NCBI GenBank assembly: GCA_943369485.1
Contig: CALRNH020000006.1
Location: forward strand, 62,001 to 126,000
DNA: 64,000 nucleotides
Source: ATX-6F1 sp943369485
Lineage (GTDB): Bacteria > Cyanobacteriota > Cyanobacteriia > PCC-6307 > Cyanobiaceae
Direction: 5' to 3'
Position 1 is the first letter of the stretch; the number at the start of each line of letters is the position of its first letter. Below, piece after piece: positions 25,441 through 34,660 of this stretch. Under the pieces are notes generated by a model. That model was not told the origin of the DNA. It ran no database searches and worked only from the letters and a program-made list of their open reading frames with translations. The translations under genes and the position numbers were made by a program.

Positions 25441-26406
25441 ATGGCGGCTCAGGGCTGGTGGCGACTGGAGATGGCGGCACCGGCTGAACTGGAGGAGTCG
25501 CTGCTGTGGAAACTGCCGCAGCTGGGGATCGTTCGCGTGGCGATTCGATCGCTCCCTGACGATCCCGCCGCTCACCAGCTGGTGGCCTGGTTGCCTGAGG
25601 TCGACTGGTCCGAAGCGGAGCGCGCTCGCCTGGCGGTGGCACTGACGCCTCTGGCCGAAACCTTTGGCCAGGCTCTGCCGCCCCTGCACTGGTGTCACCA
25701 GAGCGACGAGGACTGGAGCCTCAGCTGGAAGCAGCATTGGCAGCCGGATCCGGTGGGGGAGCGTTTCCTGATCCTTCCGGCCTGGCTGGATCTGCCCGAG
25801 GAACACCGGGACCGCCTGGTGATCCGCCTTGATCCAGGCAGTGCCTTCGGCACAGGAAGCCACCCCACCACCCGCCTCTGCCTGGAGGCGCTCGAAACAG
25901 TGGCGCGGGCGCGGGGAGGGACGCTCGCGGGGCTGCGGGTGGCGGATCTGGGTTGTGGCAGCGGCATCCTCGGCCTCGGGGCTCTGCGCCTGGGGGCGGC
26001 CTCCCTGGCCGCCAGCGATACCGATTCCCTGGCGGTGCGCGCCACGGGGGAGAACGCCGCCCTCAATGGCCTTGATCAGGGCCGAGGGCCGCAGTGCCCT
26101 GGGGAACGGCTCCAGGTGGGCCAGGGCTCGGTGGAGGTGCTGGCGGAGTTGCTCGCTGGGCGCCCAGCCGATCTGCTGCTCTGCAACATCCTGGCGCCGG
26201 TGATCGAGGCCCTGGCGCCCCAGTTCATCGAGGTGCTGGCACCTGCCGGGGTGGGCTTCCTCAGTGGCCTGCTGCTGGAGCAGGTGGAGGGGCTGCGCGA
26301 GGCGTTGGCGGCCAGCGGATGGCGGGCGGAACTGGTTGGGGCCCAGGGCCCGTGGGGGCTGCTGGAGCTGCGGGCTGCCGGAGCCCCGTCCACCCATGTT
26401 GCATAA
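25441..26406 (+). CDS. prmA: Ribosomal protein L11 methyltransferase
   Basis: A 321-residue SAM-dependent enzyme that methylates ribosomal protein L11. The PrmA signature DPGSAFGTGSHPTTRLCL is at 131-148, the SAM motif VADLGCGSGILGLGAL at 167-182, and the NILAPVIEAL motif replaces the NPP(Y/F) catalytic signature as usual in PrmA. The N-terminal L11-binding part is present. It lies 11 bases downstream of serA and ends before the ferredoxin promoter region. Confidence 0.95.
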   Translation: MAAQGWWRLEMAAPAELEESLLWKLPQLGIVRVAIRSLPDDPAAHQLVAWLPEVDWSEAERARLAVALTPLAETFGQALPPLHWCHQSDEDWSLSWKQHWQPDPVGERFLILPAWLDLPEEHRDRLVIRLDPGSAFGTGSHPTTRLCLEALETVARARGGTLAGLRVADLGCGSGILGLGALRLGAASLAASDTDSLAVRATGENAALNGLDQGRGPQCPGERLQVGQGSVEVLAELLAGRPADLLLCNILAPVIEALAPQFIEVLAPAGVGFLSGLLLEQVEGLREALAASGWRAELVGAQGPWGLLELRAAGAPSTHVA

Positions 26407-26550
26407 GGCACGCTGATCTGTGCTCTCGCTTTGATTGGGCTTCTCTGGCCAGCCCGGCTGAATTGGCGGGATCGGCCCCATCTGGATGTAGGAAGGTGCG
26501 GTCCTACAGGCCCGGATCCCACCAGGCGCCTGTGAGCCCTAACCCCTTCC

Positions 26551-26850
26551 ATGGCTTCTTACAAGGTCACCCTCGTCAACGAGAGCGAGGGTCTCAACAA
26601 GACGATTGAGGTCCCCGACGACCAGTACATCCTCGACGCTGCTGAAGAGCAGGGAATCGACCTCCCCTACTCCTGTCGCGCGGGCGCCTGTTCCACCTGC
26701 GCTGGCAAGCTCACCGCCGGCACCGTGGACCAGTCGGATCAGAGCTTCCTGGACGACGACCAGATCGAAGCCGGTTTCGTGCTGACCTGCGTGGCTTACC
26801 CCACCTCCGACGTCACCATCAAGACCCACACCGAAGAAGAGCTCTACTGA
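26551..26850 (+). CDS. petF: Plant-type [2Fe-2S] ferredoxin
   Basis: A 99-residue soluble ferredoxin. The four cluster ligands are Cys42, Cys47, Cys50 (SCRAGACSTCAGK) and Cys80 (VLTCVAYP), the fingerprint of photosynthetic ferredoxin I, which takes electrons from photosystem I to NADP reductase, thioredoxin reductase, nitrite reductase and others. The start MASYKVTLVNE is canonical and the C-terminus ends HTEEELY. A promoter-like region lies within the 144 bases after prmA, and a strong terminator follows, so it is probably monocistronic and highly expressed. Confidence 0.97.
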   Translation: MASYKVTLVNESEGLNKTIEVPDDQYILDAAEEQGIDLPYSCRAGACSTCAGKLTAGTVDQSDQSFLDDDQIEAGFVLTCVAYPTSDVTIKTHTEEELY

Positions 26851-26910
26851 GCTCTCCGGGGGGGGCTACCGATGGGGCCCCTCCCGTCCTTGAACCCTGC
26901 GTTCAACGTC

Positions 26911-26934
26911 GCCACCCTTCCGGGTGGCTTTTTT
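26911..26934 (+). terminator. Rho-independent terminator after ferredoxin gene
   Basis: A 7-bp stem GCCACCC / GGGTGGC with TTCC loop is followed by six T residues, 61 bases after the ferredoxin stop. Confidence 0.93.
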
Positions 26935-26959
26935 GTCGCTCTCTTTCCCCTGTGCCGCC

Positions 26960-27358
26960 TTGGCTGAGGTTTCCTCAGGGTCCCGACCCTCACTGGTGCA
27001 GGAGCTGCTGGAACCCGGCAGCATCCATACCAGCCCGGGGGGGCAATACAGCTTCAGGGTGCTCGGCCCCTGCTGCCGACTGTTCGATCGCGAGGAGCTG
27101 CCCTGGCCCTGCTGCCGTCTGGCCTGGCGAAGCAAGGAGCCCAGCTGGCGCCGAATCGGTCGACGCTTCGTGGCCGACCTGGCGGCCCGCCGCTGCCCCT
27201 CCTACGCCGTGGAACTGCTGCAGCCTGGTTCACGCCCCACGCGCACGATCCTGACCCTGTTCGCCCAGCGGCTTGATCGCGAGCTTCAGGAGTGGTGGTA
27301 CAGCAAGCGCCATGAAAAAGCCGCGGACACCGCCGCGGCTTGGGCAGAGGAGGTTTGA
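26960..27358 (+). CDS. Small Cys-rich conserved-looking protein, function unknown
   Basis: From TTG 26960 it has about 132 residues. The core has two adjacent Cys pairs (GPCCRLF and WPCCRLAW), then RRIGRRFVADLAARRCPSYAVELLQPG and a C-terminal helix (LFAQRLDRELQEWW). I recall similar small proteins in picocyanobacteria but cannot name a family. The frame is open to 26924, inside the ferredoxin terminator, so a later start, possibly the GTG within SLVQELLEPG, is more likely. It is convergent with psbV. Confidence 0.6.
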   Translation: MAEVSSGSRPSLVQELLEPGSIHTSPGGQYSFRVLGPCCRLFDREELPWPCCRLAWRSKEPSWRRIGRRFVADLAARRCPSYAVELLQPGSRPTRTILTLFAQRLDRELQEWWYSKRHEKAADTAAAWAEEV

Positions 27359-27384
27359 GCGCCTGATGAACAGCGGGGGCTCAA

Positions 27385-27897
27385 TCAGAAGTAGATCTTG
27401 CCGCCGCCCCACTGGATGCCTTGCACCTTTGGGGCCACCAGGATGTAACCAGCGATCAGGCGCAGGTCTTTGTCGTCAAGGTCGCGCATCTTCACGAAAA
27501 TGTCCTTGCTGCGCAGGCTGGGGTGGATTTCGGAGATGCTGTATTCCCCGTCGTAGGAGGTGGGGTCCTTGATGTAGTCGACAAGGGCGTCGACGGAATC
27601 ACGAGGAGGGGTGGCCAGGGCCAGGGTTTCCGGGTCGAGGCCCACGTTCTGGTTGGTCTTGGTGATGCCGCCGGCGTGGCAGGTGCCGCAGCTTTGGTTG
27701 AAGAGCTTGCGGCCCTCCTTGACCTCCTGCTCGCTGAAGCTGACCAGGCTGCCGTCGGGGCTGCCGGGCACCGTCAAGGTGGCGGCATCCCAATTGGCCG
27801 CGGCCACTGGACCACCGAAACAGACCAGGAGCGCCAGTGGCAGAACCAACAGGATTCTGGCCGCGGCCCGGAGCGCTGAGGAGAGGAAAGAAGCCAT
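27385..27897 (-). CDS. psbV: Photosystem II cytochrome c550
   Basis: A 170-residue extrinsic lumenal subunit that stabilises the Mn cluster of photosystem II. Residues 1 to about 34 form a signal peptide ending in VAAA. The haem site CGTCH is at 70-74 and the second axial ligand is His125 in SEIHPSLRS. The C-terminus ends GGGKIYF, where most homologues end KIYY. ATG 27897 (MASFLSSALRAAARIL) is chosen over a longer open frame that starts at 28017 and would overlap rnz. It is downstream of rnz on the same strand, with a gap of 116 bases. Confidence 0.96.
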   Translation of the reverse strand: MASFLSSALRAAARILLVLPLALLVCFGGPVAAANWDAATLTVPGSPDGSLVSFSEQEVKEGRKLFNQSCGTCHAGGITKTNQNVGLDPETLALATPPRDSVDALVDYIKDPTSYDGEYSISEIHPSLRSKDIFVKMRDLDDKDLRLIAGYILVAPKVQGIQWGGGKIYF

Positions 27898-28013
27898 GAA
27901 GGGAGCTGGCAAAATGGCGGTGGCACCACACCAGAGCCCTTGTATCACGGGCGGAGTGTCTGCCGGGGCGGAATCACGAAGTGTTGCAGCCACAGGTGCT
28001 TTGCCGGCCTGGC

Positions 28014-28964
28014 TCAACCCCCGGAGGGAGACACCTCAAGGCTCATGAAATCCTTGGCGAGCACGGTGTTGGGGAAGATCGCCCGGGCCTCCTCGAGCAG
28101 GTCGTCGGGGGTGAGTGAATTGCCGGGGGCGTAGCGGGGACTGAGGTGGGTGAGCACCAACTGGCCCACCCCCGCCTCGGCAGCCGTCTGGGCGGCCATG
28201 GTGCTGGTGGAGTGCTGGCGCTGATAGGCCATCTCCGCTTCTTGGTGGGCGAAGGTGGATTCGTGGATGAGCAGGTCGGCGCCGCGAGCCAGCGCCACCG
28301 CCGCTTCAGAGAACACCGTGTCGGTGCAGTACACAACGCTGCGACCAGGCCGCGGCGGTCCGCAGAGGGTGCGGCCATCGACCAGGCGCCCATCCTCCAG
28401 GTGCAGGCGGCGTCCCTGCTTCAGTTCGGCATAGATCGGTCCCGGGGGAATTCCCAGTTCCCGGGCCCGCTCGATGTCGAAACGGCCTGCCAGGGGTTTT
28501 TGATCGATGCGGTAGGCGAAGGCGGGCACCCGGTGGTTCAACGGTGTGCAGCGCACCACCAGGTCGTCGTCTTCGAGCAGGGGGTCGCCGCTGCGGGCCG
28601 CCGCCTCCACCCGGTGCACGCGCAGGGGATAGCCGATGCGCGTGGAGGAGGTGCGCAGCACCCCATCGAGGTACTCGCGCAGGGGCTCGGGGCCGTAGAG
28701 ATCCACCCCAGGGCAGCTGCCCGCCATCCCCAGGCTGGCCAGCAGGCCCGGCAGGCCGAAGACATGGTCGCCATGCATGTGGGTGATGAAGATCCGGCGC
28801 AGCTGCGACACCCGTAGGTCGCTGCGCAGGAACTGGTGTTGCGTGCCTTCGCCGCAATCGAACAGCCAGAGCTCGGAACGCTGGGGCAGGCGCAGGGCAA
28901 CAGCCGAAACGTTGCGGGCACGGGTCGGTACGCCCGAACTCGTGCCTAGGAAGGTGATCTGCAC
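28014..28964 (-). CDS. rnz: Ribonuclease Z (tRNA 3' endonuclease)
   Basis: A 316-residue metallo-beta-lactamase-fold nuclease that trims tRNA precursors at the 3' end, needed here because tRNA-Val lacks an encoded CCA. It begins MQITFLGTSSGVPTRARNVS, with the zinc motif THMHGDH at 61-67, VFCGPPRP-like exosite region, the CTDTVFSE and HESTFAHQE segments, and the C-terminal LTHLSPRYAPGN histidine motif. The start is convincing. It lies ahead of psbV on the minus strand. Confidence 0.96.
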   Translation of the reverse strand: MQITFLGTSSGVPTRARNVSAVALRLPQRSELWLFDCGEGTQHQFLRSDLRVSQLRRIFITHMHGDHVFGLPGLLASLGMAGSCPGVDLYGPEPLREYLDGVLRTSSTRIGYPLRVHRVEAAARSGDPLLEDDDLVVRCTPLNHRVPAFAYRIDQKPLAGRFDIERARELGIPPGPIYAELKQGRRLHLEDGRLVDGRTLCGPPRPGRSVVYCTDTVFSEAAVALARGADLLIHESTFAHQEAEMAYQRQHSTSTMAAQTAAEAGVGQLVLTHLSPRYAPGNSLTPDDLLEEARAIFPNTVLAKDFMSLEVSPSGG

Positions 28965-29098
28965 GCCCAGGATGATTCCAGCTGCATGCTGTCACGCCTG
29001 GTAGGCCCTTGTTCCCGTTGACGTCGTGGCGGGCACTGGCGCATGGCCAAGGCGGCGGCCACAATGGCGCCGCCCTTCGACTCCCCCTGCGGGCTTCG

Positions 29099-30571
29099 AT
29101 GCCACGCACGCTTTCCCTGCCCCAAGCCCTCTGGCGCCGCCTGCCTCTGGTCACAGCGGCGGCGCTGGGTCTGTCACTGCTGCTGCCCAGGGAGGGCCGG
29201 GCCCAGCCAGCTGAACCGCAGGTGCGCGTGCTGCTGCTGGAGAGCTCCGCCGCCACCGTGAGTGGTCTGGCTGGTGGCCTGCGTCTGCGGGACGGACGCG
29301 GCACGGTGCTGGCGGAGACCGCCGCCGGTCAACCCCTCACCCTGCGGCTGAGGGCGGCCCAGGTGGAGGCCCAGGGGCTGATGCGGGCCGTGGTCGTGAA
29401 TGAACTCTGGATCGAGCCCCTGAACCAGGCGGGCGACGATGGCGCCCTGGCGGTGGAGAACCGCCGCTACCGCGGCCGGCTCCAGGTGCTGCCGGGGGCC
29501 TCCCAGCTTCAGCTGATCAACCACCTGGGCGTCGAGACCTATCTTCCCAGCGTGGTGGGCAGCGAAATGCCCGCCAGCTGGCCCCTGGAGGCCCTGCGGG
29601 CCCAGGCCGTGGCGGCTCGCACCTACGCCCTGCAGCAGCGCAAGCCCGAGGCCCTCTTTGATCTGCGGGCCACTGTGGCCAGCCAGGCCTACAAGGGGGT
29701 CGAGGCGGAAACCCCTTCCACCTGGGAGGCGGTTCGGGGCACCCGCTCCCTGGTGATCACCTACCGCCAGGCTCTGATCAACGCCGTCTTCCACAGCAGC
29801 AGCGGTGGCAGCACCGAGAACAGTGGCGAGCTCTGGTCCCGCCAGCTCCCTTACCTGGTGAGCGTGAGCGATTTCGACGAGCAAAGCCCCGTGCGGGTCT
29901 GGCGACAGCCGCTGCCACCGGAGCAACTGCAGCGGGCCTTTGCCGAGATCGGAGGGGCCAGTCGCATCGAGGTGCTCTCCAGTTCCAGCACCGGCCGGGT
30001 GCGCCAGGCACGGGTGCTGGGTCCCCGCGGCCAGCTGTTGCTGAGCGGGGCCGAGCTACGCCGCCGTCTCGGTCTAAGGAGCACCACGGTGCGCTTCGAG
30101 CCCTTGGGCCCCGAGGACCTGGGGGCGGATCCCCAGGGCCTCGGGGCTCAGGCGGGCGCGGTCGGCGCCCGGTGGCCCCTGGCGGTCTCGCGCAGGCCCT
30201 GGCGGCCGCAGCCTCTGGTCAACGAGCGGCCGCTGGCAGTGGATTCCGCCAGCGGCGCTCCGCTGCCTGGTCCGCCACCGTTGCCGGACGTGTTCGCTCC
30301 TGCCGCTGCTCCGATCACCGGCCTGGTGGCGATCGGCCGCGGCTTCGGCCATGGGGTGGGCATGAGCCAGTGGGGTGCCTTCGGCCTGGCCCGCCGCGGA
30401 GAAGGCTTCGAGGCGATCCTGCGCCACTTCTACCGGGGCGTTGAGGTGGGACCGTTTCGCGAGAGCGTGGCCCAGCTGAGCGCCCTGCCTGCCAGTGCCG
30501 GCCGCCCTGCCCCCAGCCGTGCGGCCGCCGTGTTCCGCCTCCCGACGGTGATCGCCAACCGCGAGCCCTGA
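29099..30571 (+). CDS. SpoIID/LytB-domain protein, exported
   Basis: A 490-residue protein with an N-terminal signal peptide (hydrophobic LVTAAALGLSLLLP, followed by GRAQPAEP). The SpoIID domain is visible: VETYLPSVVGSEMPASWPLEALRAQAVAARTYAL with the conserved Glu, AYKGVEAETPSTWEAVRGTRSLVITY, and AVFHSSSGGSTENSGELW, then the C-terminal IGRGFGHGVGMSQWGAFGLA motif. SpoIID of Bacillus is a peptidoglycan lytic enzyme; cyanobacterial homologues are thought to act on the cell wall. ATG 29099 starts the signal peptide; the frame is open to 29009. nagB follows after about 110 bases. Confidence 0.92.
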   Translation: MPRTLSLPQALWRRLPLVTAAALGLSLLLPREGRAQPAEPQVRVLLLESSAATVSGLAGGLRLRDGRGTVLAETAAGQPLTLRLRAAQVEAQGLMRAVVVNELWIEPLNQAGDDGALAVENRRYRGRLQVLPGASQLQLINHLGVETYLPSVVGSEMPASWPLEALRAQAVAARTYALQQRKPEALFDLRATVASQAYKGVEAETPSTWEAVRGTRSLVITYRQALINAVFHSSSGGSTENSGELWSRQLPYLVSVSDFDEQSPVRVWRQPLPPEQLQRAFAEIGGASRIEVLSSSSTGRVRQARVLGPRGQLLLSGAELRRRLGLRSTTVRFEPLGPEDLGADPQGLGAQAGAVGARWPLAVSRRPWRPQPLVNERPLAVDSASGAPLPGPPPLPDVFAPAAAPITGLVAIGRGFGHGVGMSQWGAFGLARRGEGFEAILRHFYRGVEVGPFRESVAQLSALPASAGRPAPSRAAAVFRLPTVIANREP

Positions 30572-30680
30572 GGGCTGAGGCTGCGTTGTTCGTCCGACGA
30601 CGTCGCACCCTTGCGCGGGCCCTTTGGCTTGAGCCGCTTCATCACCTCCCTCCCTTGTTCGCCCCGCACGGCCCAGCCCC

Positions 30681-31436
30681 ATGCCGCTTCCCCCGGACCG
30701 CCTGCTGGTGGAAGCCGACGCCCAGGCAGTGGCCGAGCGGGTGGTTGACCGGCTGTTCGAGGCCCTCACCTCCGCTGGGCGGCGCCCCTTGGGGCTGGCC
30801 ACCGGACGCACGATGGAGCCGGTCTATGCCGCCCTGCGCCGGCGCCTGGAGGCCCTCGACCCGGTTGCTCGGGGGCGCCTACTGGAGGGCTGGAGCAGCT
30901 TCAATCTGGATGATTACATCGGCCTTGCTGAGGACCATCCGGCCTCCTTTCACGCCGCCATGGTCCGGAACCTGGGGAAGCCCATGGGCCTTTCCCCCGC
31001 CCGGCTGCGTGTGCCGAACGGCGGCGCCCCTGATCCCGAGGCCGAGGCCCGTCGCTACGGCGCTGCCATCGCCGCCGCCGGTGGCCTGGGTCTGCAGCTG
31101 CTCGGGCTGGGGGAGAACGGCCACGTGGGCTTCAACGAGCCCCCCTGCGGGCCTCAGGTCACGACCCGTTGCGTGCGCCTGAGCGCGGCGACCCGGCGTC
31201 AGAACGCCGGTGCTTTCGGTGGCGATCCGGAGCGGGTGCCGGAGCGGGCGATCACCGTGGGCCTGGCTGAGATCCTGGCGGCCAGGAGCCTGCTGCTGGT
31301 GGTCACCGGGGCCTCGAAGGCCTCGATCCTGGGGCGGGTGCTCGAGGGGCCTCCCCAGGCGGCGCTGCCCGCCAGCTGGCTGCTGGAGCATCCCAATCTG
31401 CTGGTGATCGCCGACCGGGCGGCATTGGGGGGTTAG
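30681..31436 (+). CDS. nagB: Glucosamine-6-phosphate deaminase
   Basis: A 251-residue sugar-phosphate isomerase-fold enzyme converting glucosamine-6-phosphate to fructose-6-phosphate and ammonia. The GLATGRTMEPVYAAL substrate loop (38-52), FNLDDYIGL (acid/base Asp near 77-78) and LGLGENGHVGFNEP (141-154) are diagnostic. It follows the SpoIID gene, so a role in amino-sugar recycling from peptidoglycan is a reasonable inference. Its stop overlaps the yebC stop tail to tail by 4 bases. Confidence 0.95.
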   Translation: MPLPPDRLLVEADAQAVAERVVDRLFEALTSAGRRPLGLATGRTMEPVYAALRRRLEALDPVARGRLLEGWSSFNLDDYIGLAEDHPASFHAAMVRNLGKPMGLSPARLRVPNGGAPDPEAEARRYGAAIAAAGGLGLQLLGLGENGHVGFNEPPCGPQVTTRCVRLSAATRRQNAGAFGGDPERVPERAITVGLAEILAARSLLLVVTGASKASILGRVLEGPPQAALPASWLLEHPNLLVIADRAALGG

Positions 31437-32188
31437 ACGCTGGCGGCCTCCAGCAGGGCGTCGGTGGCCTCCAGGTTCGAACTGACGCTGCGAACATCTT
31501 CAAGTGCTTCGAGGGCCTCCAGCAGCCGCAGAGTGGCCCGCAGGGTCTCCAGATCGTCGAGGTGGCAGGGGGTATGGGATTGCCACTGCAACTCGCAGCC
31601 GCTGGGGCTCCAGCCTGCGGCCGTCAGGGCCGCCTGCAACCCCTCCAGCTGGCCGGGTGCACAGAACACCTCGGCCCCGTCGCCATCGAACTCGTAGCTG
31701 ATCAGTTCCTGCTCCATCAGGCTCTCCAGCAGAGCCTCCTCGTTGAGGTCATCGCCGCCCAGCCGCACCACTCCACGCAGGTCGAACAGGTAGCTGACGC
31801 AGCCGTTCTCCCCCAGGTTGCCGCCGTGCTTGCTGAAGGCCAGGCGCAGTTCCGCCGCCGTGCGGTTGCGGTTGTCGCTGAAGACTTCCACCAGCACGGC
31901 CACCCCGCCCGGGCCGTAGCCCTCGTAGCGGATCGCCTCCAGGGCATTGCTGCCGGCGTCACCCCGGCCGGAACCTTTGGCGATCGCCCGGTCGATGTTG
32001 GCGCTGGGCATCCCGGCGGAACGGGCCTTTTCGATCGCCGTGCGCAGTTGGAAGTTGCCGACAGGATCCCCGCCGGCGCGGGCCGCCACACTGATCTCCC
32101 GTCCCAGGCGGGTGAACACGGCACCGCGCTTGGCGTCGACCACCGCCTTGGTGCGCTTGATCTGGGACCACTTGCTGTGTCCGGCCAT
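31433..32188 (-). CDS. yebC: YebC/PmpR-family protein
   Basis: A 251-residue protein with the YebC start MAGHSKWSQIKRTKAVVDAKRG, the KARSAGMPSANIDRAIAKGSG segment and YEGYGPGGVAVLVEV. Family members act as transcription regulators or, as more recently shown for YebC-like proteins, in translation of difficult sequences; the role here is open. ATG 32188 is 1 base after the truB stop, so the two are cotranscribed with truB first. The frame upstream of 32188 is not used. Confidence 0.95.
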   Translation of the reverse strand: MAGHSKWSQIKRTKAVVDAKRGAVFTRLGREISVAARAGGDPVGNFQLRTAIEKARSAGMPSANIDRAIAKGSGRGDAGSNALEAIRYEGYGPGGVAVLVEVFSDNRNRTAAELRLAFSKHGGNLGENGCVSYLFDLRGVVRLGGDDLNEEALLESLMEQELISYEFDGDGAEVFCAPGQLEGLQAALTAAGWSPSGCELQWQSHTPCHLDDLETLRATLRLLEALEALEDVRSVSSNLEATDALLEAASV

Positions 32189-32189
32189 C

Positions 32190-33089
32190 TCAACCCTGCG
32201 CGCCCAGCACCAGTTTCGGTTGGAGCAGGCCGGCACCGTCGGCGCGGGCGATGCCAACCCACTGGCCGTCGGGGTTCGTCACCACCACCGCCTGATCGTT
32301 CGCCAGGCTGATCGCGCTGGCGATGGTGCGTCCACAACACCAGCTTTGATGGTCGGACGCCTCGAGACGCTGCAGCGGCAGGTGCGCCAGGGCGCTGAGC
32401 GGATCGATCAGGGGCGGGCGGGGTGTTCGATCGAGTGCCTCCAGGGGCACACAGGCGCTCAGATCGAACCCAAGGGCTTCGGTGCGCCGCAACTGGGCCA
32501 GGGCGGCGCCGCAACCCAGCTGCTCCCCCAGATCCCTGGCCAGAGATCGGATGTAGGTGCCGGCTGAGCAGCGCACCTCGAGCTCCAGTTGGCCCGATTC
32601 CGCTCGCCAGTTCAGCAGCTGCAGGTGTTCGATCGTCACGGTTCGAGGCTCAAGCTCCATGGTTTCGCCTCGCCGGGCACGTACATGGGCTCGCTCTCCC
32701 CCCACGTGCACGGCCGACACCTGAGGTGGACGCTGCAGGATCGCCCCTCGGAAGGGGGCCAGGGCGGCCTCCAGGTTCGCCACGCCCAGTGGTGGCACCG
32801 GACGTCGCTCGATCAGCTCACCGCTCAGATCGTCGCTGCAGGTCGACAGCCCCAGCTGGATCACCCCCCGGTAGGCCTTGGTTCCCTCGAGGTAGGGCAG
32901 CAGCCGCGTGGCGGGCCCCAGGGCGATCGGAAGCACTCCGGTGACGGCCGGATCGAGGGTGCCTCCATGGCCCACGCGGTTGAGGCCGTAGGCGCGGCGC
33001 ACCCGAGCCACACAGTCGTGGGAGGTGAGCCCGGCGGGCTTGTCCAACACCAGGAAGCCGCAGTGATTCTCGGGGCTGGGGGGCGCCAC
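32190..33089 (-). CDS. truB: tRNA pseudouridine(55) synthase
   Basis: A 299-residue enzyme that makes pseudouridine 55 in the tRNA T-loop. The start FLVLDKPAGLTSHDCVARVRR and the catalytic GHGGTLDPAVTGVLPIALG motif (Asp46) are diagnostic; TRLLPYLEGTKAYRG and the GTYIRSLARDLG segment follow. The C-terminus has a PUA-like tail. It precedes yebC by 1 base and is divergent from the transporter gene at 33122. Confidence 0.96.
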   Translation of the reverse strand: MAPPSPENHCGFLVLDKPAGLTSHDCVARVRRAYGLNRVGHGGTLDPAVTGVLPIALGPATRLLPYLEGTKAYRGVIQLGLSTCSDDLSGELIERRPVPPLGVANLEAALAPFRGAILQRPPQVSAVHVGGERAHVRARRGETMELEPRTVTIEHLQLLNWRAESGQLELEVRCSAGTYIRSLARDLGEQLGCGAALAQLRRTEALGFDLSACVPLEALDRTPRPPLIDPLSALAHLPLQRLEASDHQSWCCGRTIASAISLANDQAVVVTNPDGQWVGIARADGAGLLQPKLVLGAQG

Positions 33090-33121
33090 GGCGGGCCAGG
33101 TGGGAGTCGGCCCGCCACCCT

Positions 33122-33889
33122 ATGGGGAGCCGTACCCCGCTTCGGGAATCAGTGACGCTCACCAACCGTCGTGACCTGGCCTTTCTGGTGCTGGCCGGAA
33201 TCTTCCTGGGCACCATGGGGATGCTCAATATCCTCGGCCTGACCCGTTTCCTCAGCCTTGGTTCGATCGGCGGCTGGCCGGTGGTGGTGGCCGTGGGGGC
33301 CTTGCCCTACCCGGTGACGTTTCTGTGCACCGACCTGATCAGTGAGATCTGGGGGGAGCAGAAGGCAGGTCAGCTGGTTTGGGTGGGGTTGCTGCTGAAC
33401 GGCTGGATCGTGGTGATTCTCTGGTTGGGTGGTGTGCTTCCAGGGCTCCCCGGCAGCGACGGCAGCACCTTCTTCGAGGTGCGTCGGCTGGCCTTCGGGG
33501 CCGTGGGGGCCTCGATGGTGGCCTACCTGGCCGCCCAGTTCACCGACGTGCGCCTGTTTCATTTCTGGAAGCGCCTCAGCGGCGGCAAGGCCCTGTGGTT
33601 GCGCAACAACGGCTCCACCCTGGTGAGCCAGCTGGTGGACACCAGCGCCGTGGTGTTGATCAGCCATTACGCCGCCCATGTGCTGCCGGTGGACGAGGCC
33701 CAGCCGGTGCTGCCCCAGTTGGGCTCGTTCATCGTCAGCGGCTACCTGTTCAAGCTGGTGGCCGCCCTGCTGGACACCCTGCCGTTCTATTGGCTGGTGG
33801 CCTGGTTGCGGCGCTGGCTGGAGGTCCCCGGTGCCGGGGCTGAACTTGGCGCTGAACTGGGGACGGTGCTGGGGGGCGATCTACGGTGA
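33122..33889 (+). CDS. Queuosine precursor transporter (YhhQ/VUT family)
   Basis: A 255-residue inner-membrane protein with about six hydrophobic segments. Conserved elements are YPVTFLCTDLISEIWGEQKAG (about 61-81), the WLRNNGSTLVSQLVDTSAVV region and FIVSGYLFKLVAALLDTLPFYWLV. The family takes up queuosine precursors such as preQ0 or queuine. ATG 33122 has no clear ribosome-binding site; GTG 33152, with GGGA four bases ahead, is a good alternative. The stop overlaps the methyltransferase start (GTGA), so the three genes to 35137 form one operon. Confidence 0.9.
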   Translation: MGSRTPLRESVTLTNRRDLAFLVLAGIFLGTMGMLNILGLTRFLSLGSIGGWPVVVAVGALPYPVTFLCTDLISEIWGEQKAGQLVWVGLLLNGWIVVILWLGGVLPGLPGSDGSTFFEVRRLAFGAVGASMVAYLAAQFTDVRLFHFWKRLSGGKALWLRNNGSTLVSQLVDTSAVVLISHYAAHVLPVDEAQPVLPQLGSFIVSGYLFKLVAALLDTLPFYWLVAWLRRWLEVPGAGAELGAELGTVLGGDLR

Positions 33890-34659
33890 ACGACTGGGAG
33901 AAGACTTTCGCGGTGGTGGCAGCAGATCTGGATCTGAAGCGGTTCGTTGCCGATGGCTTTGACCTGAAGCATCAGTTGGCGGCCCATCTGGAGCTGAGCC
34001 CCCAGGATCTGGAGCGGCGCCTGCCCACCAGCACCGCCGACCTGGCGGCCCTGCACCCCGGGGCCTTCGATCCAGCCGAGGTCACGGCCTTTTACGAGCA
34101 GGAGGTGGGCACCGGCCACCTGCTCGAACTGGCGGCCTGGCACCTGGGCAGCGCCCCCTACATCGCCGACACCCTGCGCCTGCAGGAGCGCTTCGCCCGT
34201 GGTCAGGTGCTTGATTTCGGCGGTGGTATCGGCACCCATGCCCTGGCGGCAGCGGTGCTGCCCCAGGTGGAGCGGGTGTGGTTCGTCGATCTCAATCCCC
34301 ATAACCGCGCCTTCGTGGCCGAGCGGGCCCAGGCCTTCGGCCTGGCGGACAAGCTGCACTGCTTCCGCGACCTGGAGGATCCCGCCCTGCCGGCGCGGTT
34401 CGACACCGTGGTCTGCCTGGATGTGCTGGAGCACCTCGCTGATCCCGCGGCTCAGCTGGAGATTTTCGAGCGCCGCATGGACCCGGCCGCCATCGCCCTG
34501 CTCAATTGGTACTTCTTCAAGGGCTTCTCAGGGGAGTTTCCCTTCCACATCGATGATCCCGAGCTCGTGGAGCGGTTCTTCCGCACCCTGCAGGGCCGTT
34601 TTCTGGAGGTGTTTCACCCCTTCTTGATCACCACCCGCGCTTACCGGCTGGCGGCCTGA
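33886..34659 (+). CDS. Class I SAM-dependent methyltransferase
   Basis: A 257-residue protein with the SAM-binding motif LDFGGGIGTHAL at about 109-120, an acidic motif II (VWFVDLNPHN) and motif IV/post (DTVVCLDVLEHLADP), typical of class I methyltransferases. An N-terminal part of about 90 residues is unique to it. The substrate is not known. GTG 33886 overlaps the transporter stop, and the next gene starts 1 base after its stop, so translation is coupled. Confidence 0.85.
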   Translation: MNDWEKTFAVVAADLDLKRFVADGFDLKHQLAAHLELSPQDLERRLPTSTADLAALHPGAFDPAEVTAFYEQEVGTGHLLELAAWHLGSAPYIADTLRLQERFARGQVLDFGGGIGTHALAAAVLPQVERVWFVDLNPHNRAFVAERAQAFGLADKLHCFRDLEDPALPARFDTVVCLDVLEHLADPAAQLEIFERRMDPAAIALLNWYFFKGFSGEFPFHIDDPELVERFFRTLQGRFLEVFHPFLITTRAYRLAA

Positions 34660-34660
34660 G

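Noticed and set aside
31470..31490. GGTTCGAAC sequence suggesting a tRNA T-arm
   Set aside because: It lies inside yebC and lacks the other arms of a cloverleaf.
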